64,000 nucleotides of DNA from DATASD01 sp035276765 (GCA_035276765.1 DATELH010000002.1:124001-188000), one strand, 5' to 3'. Shown: positions 8,978-18,002, counted from the stretch's first letter. The notes: generated by a model from the sequence alone, not told the origin. Program-made: numbers and translations.

Positions 8978-9476
8978 GTTTTTGGATATTCTGCAGTTGT
9001 TGCGCCCAGCCGTCGCTGTTCATGAGGAAGGCTCGCTCGCGGCGCTGCTCGGGCACTTTTTCGAAGCCCGATTCAGTGACCGTTAAGTGCGTGCCTTCGG
9101 GCGCTTCTTCGAGCCGAAATTCGACGAGTGTCGTGGGTTCATTCTGCGGGTCAACCGCGGCGTCAATGCCATAGGGAATCCAGCGAAAACTAAAGTACGT
9201 TTCCGGCTCGATGCGTTCCACGGTGCAGAACACCGTATGTGCCGATGGCAGTTTTATGGCCGACGGCTGCATGCCGCGGCTTTTTTGATATTCGGCGATG
9301 AGCTCCTCATCTAAATTCTCGAAAGTGCCGGTGACCGTTTGGCCAGCTTTGAAATCGCCATCTAGCTTGACACCAAACCATTGCCCGAACTCCTCGGCAT
9401 CAGCAACCACCTGCCAAACGCGCGAGACTGGCGCATGCAGCATAACGTGTTTTTCGATTTTGTCTTGTGAATCCAT
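8964..9476 (-). CDS. SRPBCC / Aha1-like START-superfamily protein
   Basis: A 170-residue protein with the SRPBCC layout: an opening strand with VMLHAPVSRVWQVVAD, then EEFGQWFGVKLDG, central FSFRWIPYG, and a C-terminal helix around GWAQQLQNIQKHV. Such proteins have a deep hydrophobic pocket and bind lipids or small aromatic compounds; the ligand here is unknown. Start ATG 9476 has a strong Shine-Dalgarno (AGGAGGTAAC). It is first in an operon with an overlapping ArsR gene. Confidence 0.88.
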   Translation of the reverse strand: MDSQDKIEKHVMLHAPVSRVWQVVADAEEFGQWFGVKLDGDFKAGQTVTGTFENLDEELIAEYQKSRGMQPSAIKLPSAHTVFCTVERIEPETYFSFRWIPYGIDAAVDPQNEPTTLVEFRLEEAPEGTHLTVTESGFEKVPEQRRERAFLMNSDGWAQQLQNIQKHVED

Positions 9477-9604
9477 ATGTTACCTCCTATGCATGAGTAT
9501 AGGAGACCTCAAATAAATGCGCAACCTTTTAGTTGCACAAATGACCTCAACTTACCTCGATTTGCTTTGCATTATAAGGTTTTCGTGTTATTGTTATAAT
9601 CTAA

Positions 9605-10018
9605 ATCGCCAATGATATCGAAAAGTACCGCCGCGCCAACCAAGGCGACCACATATATTGCATGGATCGTGATTTTTTATCAACCCTGGCATTCGTTCGG
9701 GCTCGCGATGGCATTGAAAGCCCGGCTGCACAATATGTGGATGACCGAATATGCCAGTTGCTCGGAAAAGGAGCGTTACGATTGCCGGATATCTTCTTTC
9801 GTTTTCGGCTCCACCCGGAGACAAGCCTTCAGCGACAACAAGCAGCCAACACGGGCTTATGGCGTGACGTTGACTTCCTTAAGGCATTCGACGTTGCACT
9901 GGACGAGAGCGTATCAGAGTTTTTTTCACCCACACTACCCATTGTCACGATTGATGGCTCGCAGATTCAAGAGTATAATACCCAGCACATTTTAGAAAGA
10001 ATTGAGGATCTGCGATGA
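9605..10018 (+). pseudogene. C-terminal remnant of a thymidylate/deoxynucleoside kinase-like protein
   Basis: The frame is open from 9605 to 10018. The translation contains CMDRDFLSTLAF, which looks like the DR(Y/F) region of P-loop nucleoside and thymidylate kinases, then a LID-like stretch and an ending ERIEDLR. The N-terminal P-loop expected 60-90 residues earlier is missing: only about 90 bases separate it from the divergent gene, and no frame there encodes GxxxxGK. Translation could start at ATG 9662, giving 118 residues. It is either a decayed kinase or a P-loop-less derivative. It overlaps the Nudix gene by four bases (ATGA). Confidence 0.45.
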
Positions 10019-10482
10019 GACTGCCCATACAAGTGGAAGTGATTCCTTTCCGGTACCCTGACGAGGCTGATCCACAATCCATGGAGGTGCTTGCGCTACA
10101 CCGCAACCCCAACAAAGGGGGATTTTGGCAGCCACTTACGGGCGGCCTAGAATCGACGGATTATAATGAACAGGCTGCTGCTTATCGCGAAACCCTTGAA
10201 GAAATAGGGGTTGCTCAAGATGGGATTGCACGGTTTGTTACTTTGCGGCACCAGTTTGCGTTCACCGGTAATGACGGCCAGTTGTTAACGGAAAAATGCT
10301 TTGCGATCCAGTTGTTGCCTACCACCGAAATTCGGTTAAGTGCCGAACATGACGGTATGCAATGGGGTTCGCCAGCCGAAATCAGAGGACTCTATTTATG
10401 GGACGATAATCGTTTCGCTCTTGATGAGCTTGTTGCTATAGAACGGGCGCGTTGCCTGGGTGGCGCCTCACACGGTCGTTAG
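10015..10482 (+). CDS. Nudix hydrolase
   Basis: A 155-residue Nudix protein. The metal-binding part of the Nudix box is intact (RETLEEIGV, about residues 61-69). The leading part reads GGLESTDYNEQAAAY, with the first Glu of the signature replaced. The layout resembles NudB-type dihydroneopterin triphosphate/dNTP pyrophosphatases, though the substrate cannot be read from sequence. Its start overlaps the stop of the kinase-like remnant (ATGA), so both were one translationally coupled unit. A nucleotide-related role for the pair is inferred. Confidence 0.85.
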   Translation: MRLPIQVEVIPFRYPDEADPQSMEVLALHRNPNKGGFWQPLTGGLESTDYNEQAAAYRETLEEIGVAQDGIARFVTLRHQFAFTGNDGQLLTEKCFAIQLLPTTEIRLSAEHDGMQWGSPAEIRGLYLWDDNRFALDELVAIERARCLGGASHGR

Positions 10483-11153
10483 AAGCTGTATTGTGCCAGC
10501 AATTGCGGGCAAGTGCCCTGCGGTCCGAGGGCAAACAAGCCAATGGCAGGGTAGGTGCCGCTCATGTCGCGTGGGTTTAGGAGACTTTGCTCGTAGGCCA
10601 AATCTACTTGGATACCGGGTTCGAGCCATGCCAGTGTGTCGTGGGGGCGAAAAAGCCCGCCCGTCCGCGGGTCGCCGACCTCTCCGTAGCCAGTTGCCTG
10701 GATGTTCTCGCCCAGGCGGCCCGGTGCCTGCAAAAGTCCATGCAAAACATTCCCGGCTGGGTCGCGCTCCATCAGCCTTCCTTCTCGTAAGGAATTTACC
10801 TTGGTTATAAGATTCTCTTGGAGTGTAACCAAAGCATCCGTAACCTCTTTTCTGTCTTCTATTGAGCCTTCTTGTTGGTTATAGGCTAGACCTGTGCTCG
10901 TTAGTGCGTGGGGCTGTTCATGTTTGGCAATTTCCGTCAGGCGGCTGTCGAGTTTTGGAATGTTTTTAAACGGGAAAGCTCCCTGGTAGAGCGTCAAGTG
11001 TGGTGCCAAGGAGAGTTTGAGCCCGGCCGAACCAAGCCGCACGAGCGCCGGATAGCGGCTGGCTATTCCATGGCTTGCTTTTGTCAGTTGATCGGCTAAC
11101 CTATATTCGGGCAGCAAGGCAATATTGACTTCGATTTGGGATAATGTATGCAT
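10479..11153 (-). CDS. 2H phosphoesterase-like protein
   Basis: A 224-residue soluble protein starting at ATG 11153; longer frames upstream run through the terminator and are unlikely. It has two His-x-Thr-hydrophobic motifs, HLTL at residue 52 and HDTL at residue 171, spaced about 120 residues apart as in the LigT/2H phosphoesterase fold. Relatives hydrolyse cyclic phosphodiesters such as those on RNA ends. The rest of the protein is diverged, so substrate and exact family are uncertain. It overlaps the convergent Nudix gene by four bases. Confidence 0.55.
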   Translation of the reverse strand: MHTLSQIEVNIALLPEYRLADQLTKASHGIASRYPALVRLGSAGLKLSLAPHLTLYQGAFPFKNIPKLDSRLTEIAKHEQPHALTSTGLAYNQQEGSIEDRKEVTDALVTLQENLITKVNSLREGRLMERDPAGNVLHGLLQAPGRLGENIQATGYGEVGDPRTGGLFRPHDTLAWLEPGIQVDLAYEQSLLNPRDMSGTYPAIGLFALGPQGTCPQLLAQYSF

Positions 11154-11209
11154 CTGCTGAGTATACGATATGAACTGTGGCGGCTCAACGGTTATTGTTC
11201 GCCGAAAAT

Positions 11210-11240
11210 AAAAAGGCCGCACTTTTTGCGCGGCCTTTTT
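11210..11240. terminator. Rho-independent terminator
   Basis: A perfect 11-bp stem (AAAAAGGCCGC / GCGGCCTTTTT) closes a 9-base loop, with A and T tracts on both sides. It lies just beyond the stop of the SH3 gene on the minus strand and upstream of the 2H gene, so it terminates the SH3 transcript. Confidence 0.85.
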
Positions 11241-11253
11241 ATGTAAAATCGGG

Positions 11254-11721
11254 CTAGCAGTGGACCAGGCTGCCGTGTCCGACGAGGAGATTATCGCGTA
11301 CCCAGCCAGCGTAGTGAGTGGTGGCGTCACGCAGATACGTCCAGGTGTAGCCATCGCTGCCGACCGTCCAACAGTGGTAATCGACAAGGTGACTCTTTTG
11401 GCCTTGCGCACAAACGGTGCTGTGCGTGCTTGGCGAGCGTCGGATGTTTACGCCGTTAACGCGAAAGTACCGACCCCAGCGCGACGAGTCCTTGTCGCGA
11501 GGAGCGGGTCCGCATGTAATGATTGGGTCAGCAGCTGGGGTGGCTTCGGCGTTCACGTCACCCACCGCAACCTTCGTGTCGGCCACTGTTGTTGTTTCGT
11601 CGGCGGCCACGTTGGCTTCGGCGTGCGCGCTCGCCGGCCAAGCAGAGCTAAAAACTAGCCCGAACAAAAGGGCGGCGACTACCAAATGCACCTTCCTCGT
11701 TATTTTTGACACACTTTGCAT
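11254..11721 (-). CDS. secreted SH3-like domain protein
   Basis: A 155-residue exported protein. A signal peptide (about residues 1-33, ending SAHAEA) leads into a low-complexity Ala/Val/Thr linker (34-65) and an SH3b-like domain (about 70-155) with VNGVNIRRSPSTHSTV and HYAGWVRDNLL. Four cysteines in the mature domain could form disulfides. Bacterial SH3 domains of this kind usually bind peptidoglycan. Start ATG 11721 has AAGGAGTC in the right place. It is a single-gene transcript with its own terminator. Confidence 0.85.
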   Translation of the reverse strand: MQSVSKITRKVHLVVAALLFGLVFSSAWPASAHAEANVAADETTTVADTKVAVGDVNAEATPAADPIITCGPAPRDKDSSRWGRYFRVNGVNIRRSPSTHSTVCAQGQKSHLVDYHCWTVGSDGYTWTYLRDATTHYAGWVRDNLLVGHGSLVHC

Positions 11722-11868
11722 AAAGACTCCTTCCCATTAAATTTACAACACTCCCAAACTGTACGAAGCCGGGGTTTTATCAACTATGAAGAATTACCTA
11801 GACACGCCTGATATAATCCGATAACCACGACAGGTTACGACGTGATATTTATCGCATTTACTTGTTTC

Positions 11869-12601
11869 TTAACTTGTTTCGCGGTGATGACGGTTTAAGT
11901 TAATAAGTTCATGTTTGACACTACTTTGCTTGAGACGGCGGGCAAGCGGCACGGCATTGCCGGACCCGAGGGTGGCCATGAGAATCGGTGGTGCATCGTC
12001 ATCGCCCAAGCCCTCGGCAGACATATTTTGCTGCATGCCAATGGCGATGTCACCAATACGCGCTAACATTGTGCTGCGCCGGTAGTAGTTTCTGATGCGC
12101 TCCCTTGTCTCTGGCGATGGCGCCAAATTTGGAAGCATTGCCTTGAGCGTTTCCCATTCTTGCTTGCTTATTTCGGCCGTTCGTACGGTGGTGCCACGGA
12201 GTAGCATATGTGCAGCCGTATATGCCAAGTTGCTGATGAAATGGGCTTCGCGTGCCTTTTCGAGCAAGGTAGTGCTCGTTAAAAGGCAACTCGCCGATTG
12301 GCGTTTCGGATATTTCCGGCGGGAGCACATCTGATAAACGTGGCTGCTCCACCAACTTATTAAAAAATTCTGTTGGTTCAACAGCAAGGACATCCCCAAA
12401 AGAGCTGTCTATATCTCGGGAAACAGTGGTTTGTAGGTCGCCGTAATCTTGGTCATCGATCCTGGCTACGCGAGGCAAACCCTCATCTCTTGTTATGCCA
12501 TGACGCACTCCCACGAGTCGTAAGTCAACGGCCTCAAGGGCTGTTATTCGCTCGGGCGTAAGCACGGTGTCATGTGGTGGTTCGGCGGTTTCTTTGCTCA
12601 T
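11869..12601 (-). pseudogene. hypothetical gene interrupted by a frameshift
   Basis: Two frames join into one likely protein of about 240 residues. The first runs from ATG 12601 through LPFNEHYL; the second picks up at LEKAREAHFISNL and ends at 11869. The switch (+1 in the reading direction) falls near 12265-12275, next to an AAAA run. Either the assembly has a one-base error or the gene is broken; a programmed shift is less likely. A TACAAT hexamer lies eight bases before the ATG with no Shine-Dalgarno. The product is helical and soluble, with no recognised family. Confidence 0.6.
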
Positions 12602-12708
12602 AGTTGTCCATTGTATGCAGGACAACCACGCGCCACAAGCCTTTTGGCGTCTTGTTTTTGAATTTTTGATATCTGCCAGTCTCGCCGGCCAATTATGAAT
12701 TTTTTATG

Positions 12709-14346
12709 TTAATGCGCTGGCAATCCAAAGGTGTTTTGGAGGTTGTTGAGGTAGTAACTGCCGTCGCGAACGTTGGGTTCGATGATGCCGCCTTCATGCC
12801 ACTCATTCCAAGCGTACATGGTCATGTAGTTGTCGATTGGGCTGGCCGGTTGGGCTTTCATGTTGTTGATCGTGGCGGTCATTGCGGCGGGGAATTGGCT
12901 TTTTGCGTCGTCTTTAAAGTACCGGACATCCGATTTGGCTTCCCAAAAGCCGGTGCGCGGCGCTTCGTTAAAGCCACTCATACCGCAGCGCATCATGGGC
13001 TTGCCGGAATTGTCGAACGTTTTGAAGTAATTAGGCAAGTCGCTGACATATTCGCTGTAGCTGCCGTCCACAATGTACTTGCCCATATTGAGGCACGAGT
13101 AGGCGTCGCCCGTAAATTGCGAAACGGTATTGAGCCCATTTTCGCTTTCGTTCATAACGTACGCGTCCTTGCCAGTCTTGTTTTTGATGTCTGTTTTGAG
13201 CAGTGAAATGAAGTTGTTGACATCAGTGGGACTTCCGCTGCCAATGCCGCCGGTTTCTAGCATGAATACGATTGGTCGGCCTTCTTGTGTCGTTAAGTAA
13301 TTGGACTTTGTAAAGTAATTTGCGTAGGCATCGGCAGCCGCGCTGAACTGTGACGTTGGCAGCGTGAGGTGCTCAGGATCGCCGTTATTTGAGCCGGGCA
13401 AAACCAGGCTTAGCGTAAACTTCAGCCGGTTGGTGTTGGATGCTTGTGTAAAGGCGTTCAATGCTTTGTCGAGCTGCGGAGTATTGGTTTGGTTATTCCA
13501 GTATTCGTAGAACGAGAAGTAACTGAGGCCCGCGCTGGCGGCTTCGTCAATTTGTGTTTCCAGGGTCGAAACCTGGCTGTCGTCGTAGTATCCGATGGTT
13601 GGCTTGAGATAACTCCAGTCGCCACCCCACCCCTGGGTATTTTGCGGAACATTGCCCCACGGTGAATTAGGGTCTCCGTGAAAGTCGCGAACGCCACCCC
13701 ACGCGTCGGGGTACCGGCCGTAGTAGTTTTTGACTGCTTGCAGGAAGGTGTCGGGAATGTTGTTGTCATATGCGCTGAAGTAATATGTGCCAACTTGGTA
13801 GTAGGTGGGTATCATGTAGCCGACCGGCCCGTCCAGCGTGTAACCCGCGGATTTCATGGCGCTGTCCTGGCTTTGGTAGGCAAGCCGCCAGCCTTTGCCG
13901 TTCGTGTAGCGGTTTAGTTGTTGGGCACCGTATTGCGCCGTTGTATAGATGTAGCCGGTCAGACCTTCCATTGTAAAGCCGTGCGAAGTCAGCCAATTAA
14001 TTTCACCTTGGTCAACGCTCATAATCCAATTGCCGGTGCTGTTTTGCTTGAGCCGATAGATTGGCTTCGTGTCCGTGTTGCCAGCTGTGAACACGTAACC
14101 AAGCGGACGCTGGGACGGCATAGTTAAGCCATAGTTTTTTTGCGCGCTTACCACTTCCGACCAGTTGGTGCTGTACAAATATCCCTGGTTGACCTTCGTA
14201 TATAGTTCGCGGAGTGGCGCGGGGTTGAGCAACGCAGGCGTGGTTTGGGCGTGTGCGGCTGGCGCATATCCGGCCGTAATTCCCAATACCATCACTACTG
14301 CCGCCACCGAGCGCCATAGTTTTTGCGTTAGTAGTTTGATTTTCAT
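12709..14346 (-). CDS. secreted WbsX/GH99-like hydrolase with DUF5648-type repeats
   Basis: A 546-residue exported protein. The signal peptide (about 1-33) ends AAHAQT. Residues about 45-185 form repeats with LYS, GYVF and YRLKQ patterns typical of the DUF5648 beta-propeller-like domain. The C-terminal 350 residues match the WbsX-like glycoside hydrolase barrel: TIGYYDDSQVSTLETQI, FSFYEYWN, VFMLETGG, and a terminal AWNEWHEGG motif characteristic of the family. It is probably a secreted glycan hydrolase. ATG 14346 follows a GGGGG ribosome-binding site. It is monocistronic, and nothing else is apparent in the 190 bases upstream. Confidence 0.82.
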   Translation of the reverse strand: MKIKLLTQKLWRSVAAVVMVLGITAGYAPAAHAQTTPALLNPAPLRELYTKVNQGYLYSTNWSEVVSAQKNYGLTMPSQRPLGYVFTAGNTDTKPIYRLKQNSTGNWIMSVDQGEINWLTSHGFTMEGLTGYIYTTAQYGAQQLNRYTNGKGWRLAYQSQDSAMKSAGYTLDGPVGYMIPTYYQVGTYYFSAYDNNIPDTFLQAVKNYYGRYPDAWGGVRDFHGDPNSPWGNVPQNTQGWGGDWSYLKPTIGYYDDSQVSTLETQIDEAASAGLSYFSFYEYWNNQTNTPQLDKALNAFTQASNTNRLKFTLSLVLPGSNNGDPEHLTLPTSQFSAAADAYANYFTKSNYLTTQEGRPIVFMLETGGIGSGSPTDVNNFISLLKTDIKNKTGKDAYVMNESENGLNTVSQFTGDAYSCLNMGKYIVDGSYSEYVSDLPNYFKTFDNSGKPMMRCGMSGFNEAPRTGFWEAKSDVRYFKDDAKSQFPAAMTATINNMKAQPASPIDNYMTMYAWNEWHEGGIIEPNVRDGSYYLNNLQNTFGLPAH

Positions 14347-14535
14347 GTAAACCCCCAATTGAACATTACGCACTTGCTAGCATCATACTACATACTAAAC
14401 GATTAAAATAGCCGTTCGGCAAGTTTTGCGTATGGCAGCCTTCTTAAGCTCGCTAGTGGTCTGCTATCGAACGGGGCGATGTTGGGCCTGGGCAAGTTTA
14501 AACAAAAGGCCTGTTTTATATACGGCACAAATCCT

Positions 14536-15297
14536 TTACAACTTCTGCGCTGCAAACACGACAAATTGCGGGAATTTGCTGAATCGTTCGTAGTAAAACG
14601 GCAGCAGTGTTTTTGCTTCTTCGGTGGCCTTGGTTTCGATAAAGTGGGTTACCTGAAATCCCGCATCCTGTAGCGACTGGAAGTGCATACTTGGCGGACC
14701 CGCCCAATATTGTATGGTTTCACCGCCGTGCGGTAATTTCTGGCTGTACTCCTGGAAATTTAAATAGTCGCCGTACGTCACTGGACTGTTTTCGTAGTCT
14801 TCTGAGTAGCCCAACAGCCGCACACGTTTGCCATCTATTTCGGTTTGGGCTGAACTGTAACGAACCGGATGGACGGTTGAAAACTGCAGTGACGCCTGGG
14901 GTTTGAGCACGCGGTACATCTCTTTGTATACATTGGCTGGCGTAGCGGAGTAATGTACTGCCAGACTGCTGTATACGAAGTCAAAAGAACTGTCCGGAAA
15001 ATCGAGATGGTGCATGTCGCCAACCAGAAACGTGTACTGCGGATACGCTTGCCGCGCAAGCCGCACGGACTCTGCCGATATGTCGATGCCCGTAATATCG
15101 ACCGCCCCTTTTTGTTCAAGAATTACGGTTTCTTCGCCGGTGCCACAGCCAATCAGCAGAATGTGTTTGCCCGTAAGGTCGGGAAGCAGTTTTTGCATCG
15201 CTGGTTTTTCCACAAAACGATGTGGCGGCTCCATTCCTTCGCGGAGCCTTTTTTGTTTTTCCGCCGCAAAGTCATCGTAATTATTGGTTCGTTCCAT
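14536..15297 (-). CDS. class I SAM-dependent methyltransferase
   Basis: A 253-residue Rossmann-fold methyltransferase. Motif I is HILLIGCGTGEET (about residues 45-57), the acidic ribose-binding residue is in ITGIDIS, and the post-motif GDMHHLDFPDSSFDFVYSS follows. The layout is that of UbiE/Methyltransf_11 proteins; the substrate cannot be deduced. A TATGAT hexamer lies six bases before the ATG and no Shine-Dalgarno is visible, so translation is probably leaderless. It is divergent from the next gene. Confidence 0.85.
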   Translation of the reverse strand: MERTNNYDDFAAEKQKRLREGMEPPHRFVEKPAMQKLLPDLTGKHILLIGCGTGEETVILEQKGAVDITGIDISAESVRLARQAYPQYTFLVGDMHHLDFPDSSFDFVYSSLAVHYSATPANVYKEMYRVLKPQASLQFSTVHPVRYSSAQTEIDGKRVRLLGYSEDYENSPVTYGDYLNFQEYSQKLPHGGETIQYWAGPPSMHFQSLQDAGFQVTHFIETKATEEAKTLLPFYYERFSKFPQFVVFAAQKL

Positions 15298-15414
15298 GGC
15301 ACTATCATAACACTAGCCCATGCTGAAATACGCACTCTTCGAGCCTTGTTGCAAGAGAATAAGTATTGTATAGTATATGAAACAATTTTGGTTTAATGTC
15401 ACAGGAGTCAAGTC

Positions 15415-15978
15415 ATGGAGTCTGGTAACGGTTTTTCATTTCAAGAAGAAGGTGATGCCTTCGGTCGCGAGCCAATGGCCCAAGTGAACCAAACATTTGC
15501 AGAGATTGTACGCGAAGAAGAAAGCTTGACTGAAAGTGGCGAACCTCGGATTATTGCTCGCCCGGACGGCTTCACCGAGACAAGCTTCGCCACTCCAGAT
15601 AACGGACAGGTGACGCTATATAGTAGCGCACAGATGGATCCGGCTGCCCGTGCCGCTGCCAAAGCTGCCTGGTACGCAGAAGTGCGCGAGCGGTTTGGCA
15701 GAACCGAAGCGGTGCACGATAAGCTCCTGCTCGCGCTTGATACAGCTAAAGCTGCATACGAAACTGCCTACGCAACCGACGAAATTGCCCGCAGGCAAGA
15801 ACCGGGCTCCGCCAACCAATTAGCTGCCCTTTTGCAGCTTGAAGGCACCAAAGACGCTTATAGGGCGGCAATGCAGGCCTTCTTTCTCAATAATTTTGAA
15901 CCAATCATCAAGCAAACTCCTTCGGGCGTGCAGGTGAACGGCAGGCTGTTGGAAACCGGATTGGATAAGGGAATATAG
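15415..15978 (+). CDS. hypothetical protein (187 aa), first gene of a possible peptide-modification unit
   Basis: A soluble, Ala- and Glu-rich helical protein of no known family. It begins at ATG 15415 behind AGGAG. A promoter is likely just upstream (TTGCAA, 16-base spacer, TAGTAT at 15371). The central part has a long helix (RAAAKAAWYAEVRERFG). Two genes in the same direction follow: a small peptide and an asparagine-synthetase-like enzyme. The three may be transcribed together, although the 109-base gap to the next gene leaves room for another promoter. Confidence 0.65.
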   Translation: MESGNGFSFQEEGDAFGREPMAQVNQTFAEIVREEESLTESGEPRIIARPDGFTETSFATPDNGQVTLYSSAQMDPAARAAAKAAWYAEVRERFGRTEAVHDKLLLALDTAKAAYETAYATDEIARRQEPGSANQLAALLQLEGTKDAYRAAMQAFFLNNFEPIIKQTPSGVQVNGRLLETGLDKGI

Positions 15979-16087
15979 AACCCGAGCCTAGCCTATCCGT
16001 CAGCTTTAGCTATACACATAACATGTGTTGCTTTTTGAGGCGTTCGGTGGTACGGTTGATCTATTCAAATCCTGAAGGAGCGCGCGC

Positions 16088-16339
16088 ATGTCAACGACTA
16101 CCGGCGAACGGGTCACTTTCCCGTTAGGCCAAACTTTTGTAAACGAACAAATTGAGGAGCTGGAACAGCAGTTCAATCCGGAATTGGCCGCCGAACAGGT
16201 AGACCGCCAATTCGCAGAAAACCTTGCTGTCATCGAAGAAACGACGAGCCCTGAAGCAAAGCAAGAGGCTGCTACGATTACTGCCACCAAGCATAACGAA
16301 TCCGGCGACCTTATGCATAGAAACCACCGCTGGGGCTGA
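16088..16339 (+). CDS. small peptide, candidate RiPP-type precursor
   Basis: An 83-residue acidic peptide with a good Shine-Dalgarno (AAGGAG, seven bases before the ATG). The N-terminal 50 residues are a Glu/Gln-rich leader-like helix; the last 17 residues change character and are basic and His/Arg/Trp-containing (ending HRNHRWG). It lies 30 bases upstream of an ATP-dependent amide-forming enzyme, the usual place of a lasso or other RiPP precursor. Against a lasso peptide, no clear Gly/Ser plus Asp/Glu ring pair at positions 7-9 is visible and no B1/B2 leader-processing genes are nearby. Confidence 0.55.
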   Translation: MSTTTGERVTFPLGQTFVNEQIEELEQQFNPELAAEQVDRQFAENLAVIEETTSPEAKQEAATITATKHNESGDLMHRNHRWG

Positions 16340-16369
16340 GCCTCTCCTGAGCGCACTGTAAGGTAGTCG

Positions 16370-17980
16370 ATGCAAACCTTTCTTGAAGGGACATTTTTTC
16401 GTCCCCAACCTGATGTTACATTAAAAGGATGGAATGATTACTCCACCGCCGATTATTATGTGTTCGAGTCGGCGGCTGGCTCCCTGCGCCTTCGGCGTCG
16501 GGGCACCTACCCCTCGACATTTGTAGTTTGTTATGGTCCTTGGCTTTACTTTGGGTATGGCAACCAGCAAGTAGCTTTTCGTGCGCTCGAACAACCGCTC
16601 GACAAGCTCCCTGAATCCGTGTTTTACGACGAAGAATTTTTGTGCATTGGCGTAAACGGTGACACCGGCGACTGCATTATCCAGCGTGATGCGCGCTGCA
16701 CATTGCCGCTTTTCGTCGGCCAGCAACCTGACCGGCTCGTGCTATGCAATAAATATGAACGTGTCTGCGAATTGCTCGATACAAAAAGTCTGCACCTTCA
16801 CGAATACGGGTTAACTACATTATTGCTTGGCGCATTTTTTGACGCGGCGCCAATAGTTAAAGAAATCGACATCTTAATCGATCGGGTGCGCGCAACCTTG
16901 TTTGCGGGAAAATACCAAAAACACCTTCCCCCGCACGGCAGCATTATCCACACCGTCCAACATCGCGATGGCGAGCCTCAAGAATTTCGTAAACGACTCG
17001 AACAGACATTTGACGCACACTGGGAACGTTATGCGAATGGCGCCAAGGCAGGCATGGAATTGAGTGGCGGCTTCGATTCAAGCAGTCTGTATGGATATTA
17101 TGCTTCACGAGGACGGGAATTTTATCCAGTTTCTTTGGAGTACGCCGATGCCTCGAGTCGCAACATTTTACACGACAAATTAAACAATCTGCAGGCTCGG
17201 TTTGGCGGCGAAAGCCATCTCATTCCCATGGACGTCCGCCAAGATTTTCCATTGGCTTCGTACGTTTATGAAGGCGACCGAAGTGTTTTTCCTGGCGAGA
17301 TACTCTACCAGCGGTCCCTGCAAAAGATGGCGGCTTATCTTAAAGGCAAGGGTGTGCAGGTTGTTTTCCAGGGGCACGGCGGAGATGAGTTGTTCGACAA
17401 CGTGCCGCATTATGAGCGGCAGGACTTCAAGACGCCACTATTTTTAGAAAGCTTGAAACCGCCACTCTACCTTACGCCTGATTTTTACCGGGTCGCGCTG
17501 GCCACGTTTGCCTCGAGCCAGAAGCCGTCCGTTCCGCTGCTTTCGCAGAGTGCAGCAATCAGCGGTACGTACAGTAACAACGCATATATCGACCACGATA
17601 TCTGGCCAGTCAGGCCGCTTGCCGATCCTCGACTGTATTTGTACTGCCAGAGCCTCGACATCCAGTATCGGATGAACCGCAACATCATGCGCGCCTACCT
17701 GCATGCTCGTGACTTCCCGAAAGCTATTATCAACCAAACTTCAGAAAGCTTTGACCCCTTTTTCATTGAGTCGGTTTCGTTTGGGTTGACTGCGGTGTTT
17801 ACAGAGCTCATGCAGCATTCTGTGCTGGCGCAAAAAGGTCTGGTAAACGCCGCAATGGCTTTGGAACAGTGGCGCACGATTTGCGCGAGCAGCTCCAAAG
17901 TTGAGCATGTGAGTGAGCTTTTTAAGTTGTACTGTTTGCTCGTTGCCGAAATCAATTTCCGGCAGCTTGGTTTAGGATAA
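16370..17980 (+). CDS. asparagine synthetase / lasso-cyclase-like ATP-dependent amidotransferase
   Basis: A 536-residue protein with the two-domain plan of asparagine synthetase B and lasso cyclases. The N-terminal domain (about 1-195) is glutaminase-like in layout, including RDARCTLPLFV, but has no N-terminal catalytic Cys after Met, so it cannot use glutamine. The C-terminal domain has the PP-loop SGGFDSSS (about residue 230) and a downstream GHGGDELF. These residues adenylate a carboxylate. Lack of the Cys fits peptide cyclases or beta-lactam-synthetase relatives better than true Asn synthetase. Start ATG 16370 follows AAGGTAG. The small gene upstream is a plausible substrate. Confidence 0.8.
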   Translation: MQTFLEGTFFRPQPDVTLKGWNDYSTADYYVFESAAGSLRLRRRGTYPSTFVVCYGPWLYFGYGNQQVAFRALEQPLDKLPESVFYDEEFLCIGVNGDTGDCIIQRDARCTLPLFVGQQPDRLVLCNKYERVCELLDTKSLHLHEYGLTTLLLGAFFDAAPIVKEIDILIDRVRATLFAGKYQKHLPPHGSIIHTVQHRDGEPQEFRKRLEQTFDAHWERYANGAKAGMELSGGFDSSSLYGYYASRGREFYPVSLEYADASSRNILHDKLNNLQARFGGESHLIPMDVRQDFPLASYVYEGDRSVFPGEILYQRSLQKMAAYLKGKGVQVVFQGHGGDELFDNVPHYERQDFKTPLFLESLKPPLYLTPDFYRVALATFASSQKPSVPLLSQSAAISGTYSNNAYIDHDIWPVRPLADPRLYLYCQSLDIQYRMNRNIMRAYLHARDFPKAIINQTSESFDPFFIESVSFGLTAVFTELMQHSVLAQKGLVNAAMALEQWRTICASSSKVEHVSELFKLYCLLVAEINFRQLGLG

Positions 17981-18002
17981 GCCAGCGAAACGCCGCATCA
18001 CC

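Noticed and set aside
16088..17980. Calling the unit a true lasso-peptide cluster
   Set aside because: The leader-binding (B1) and protease (B2) genes are absent nearby, and the peptide has no convincing ring-forming residue pair, so only a RiPP-like label is justified.
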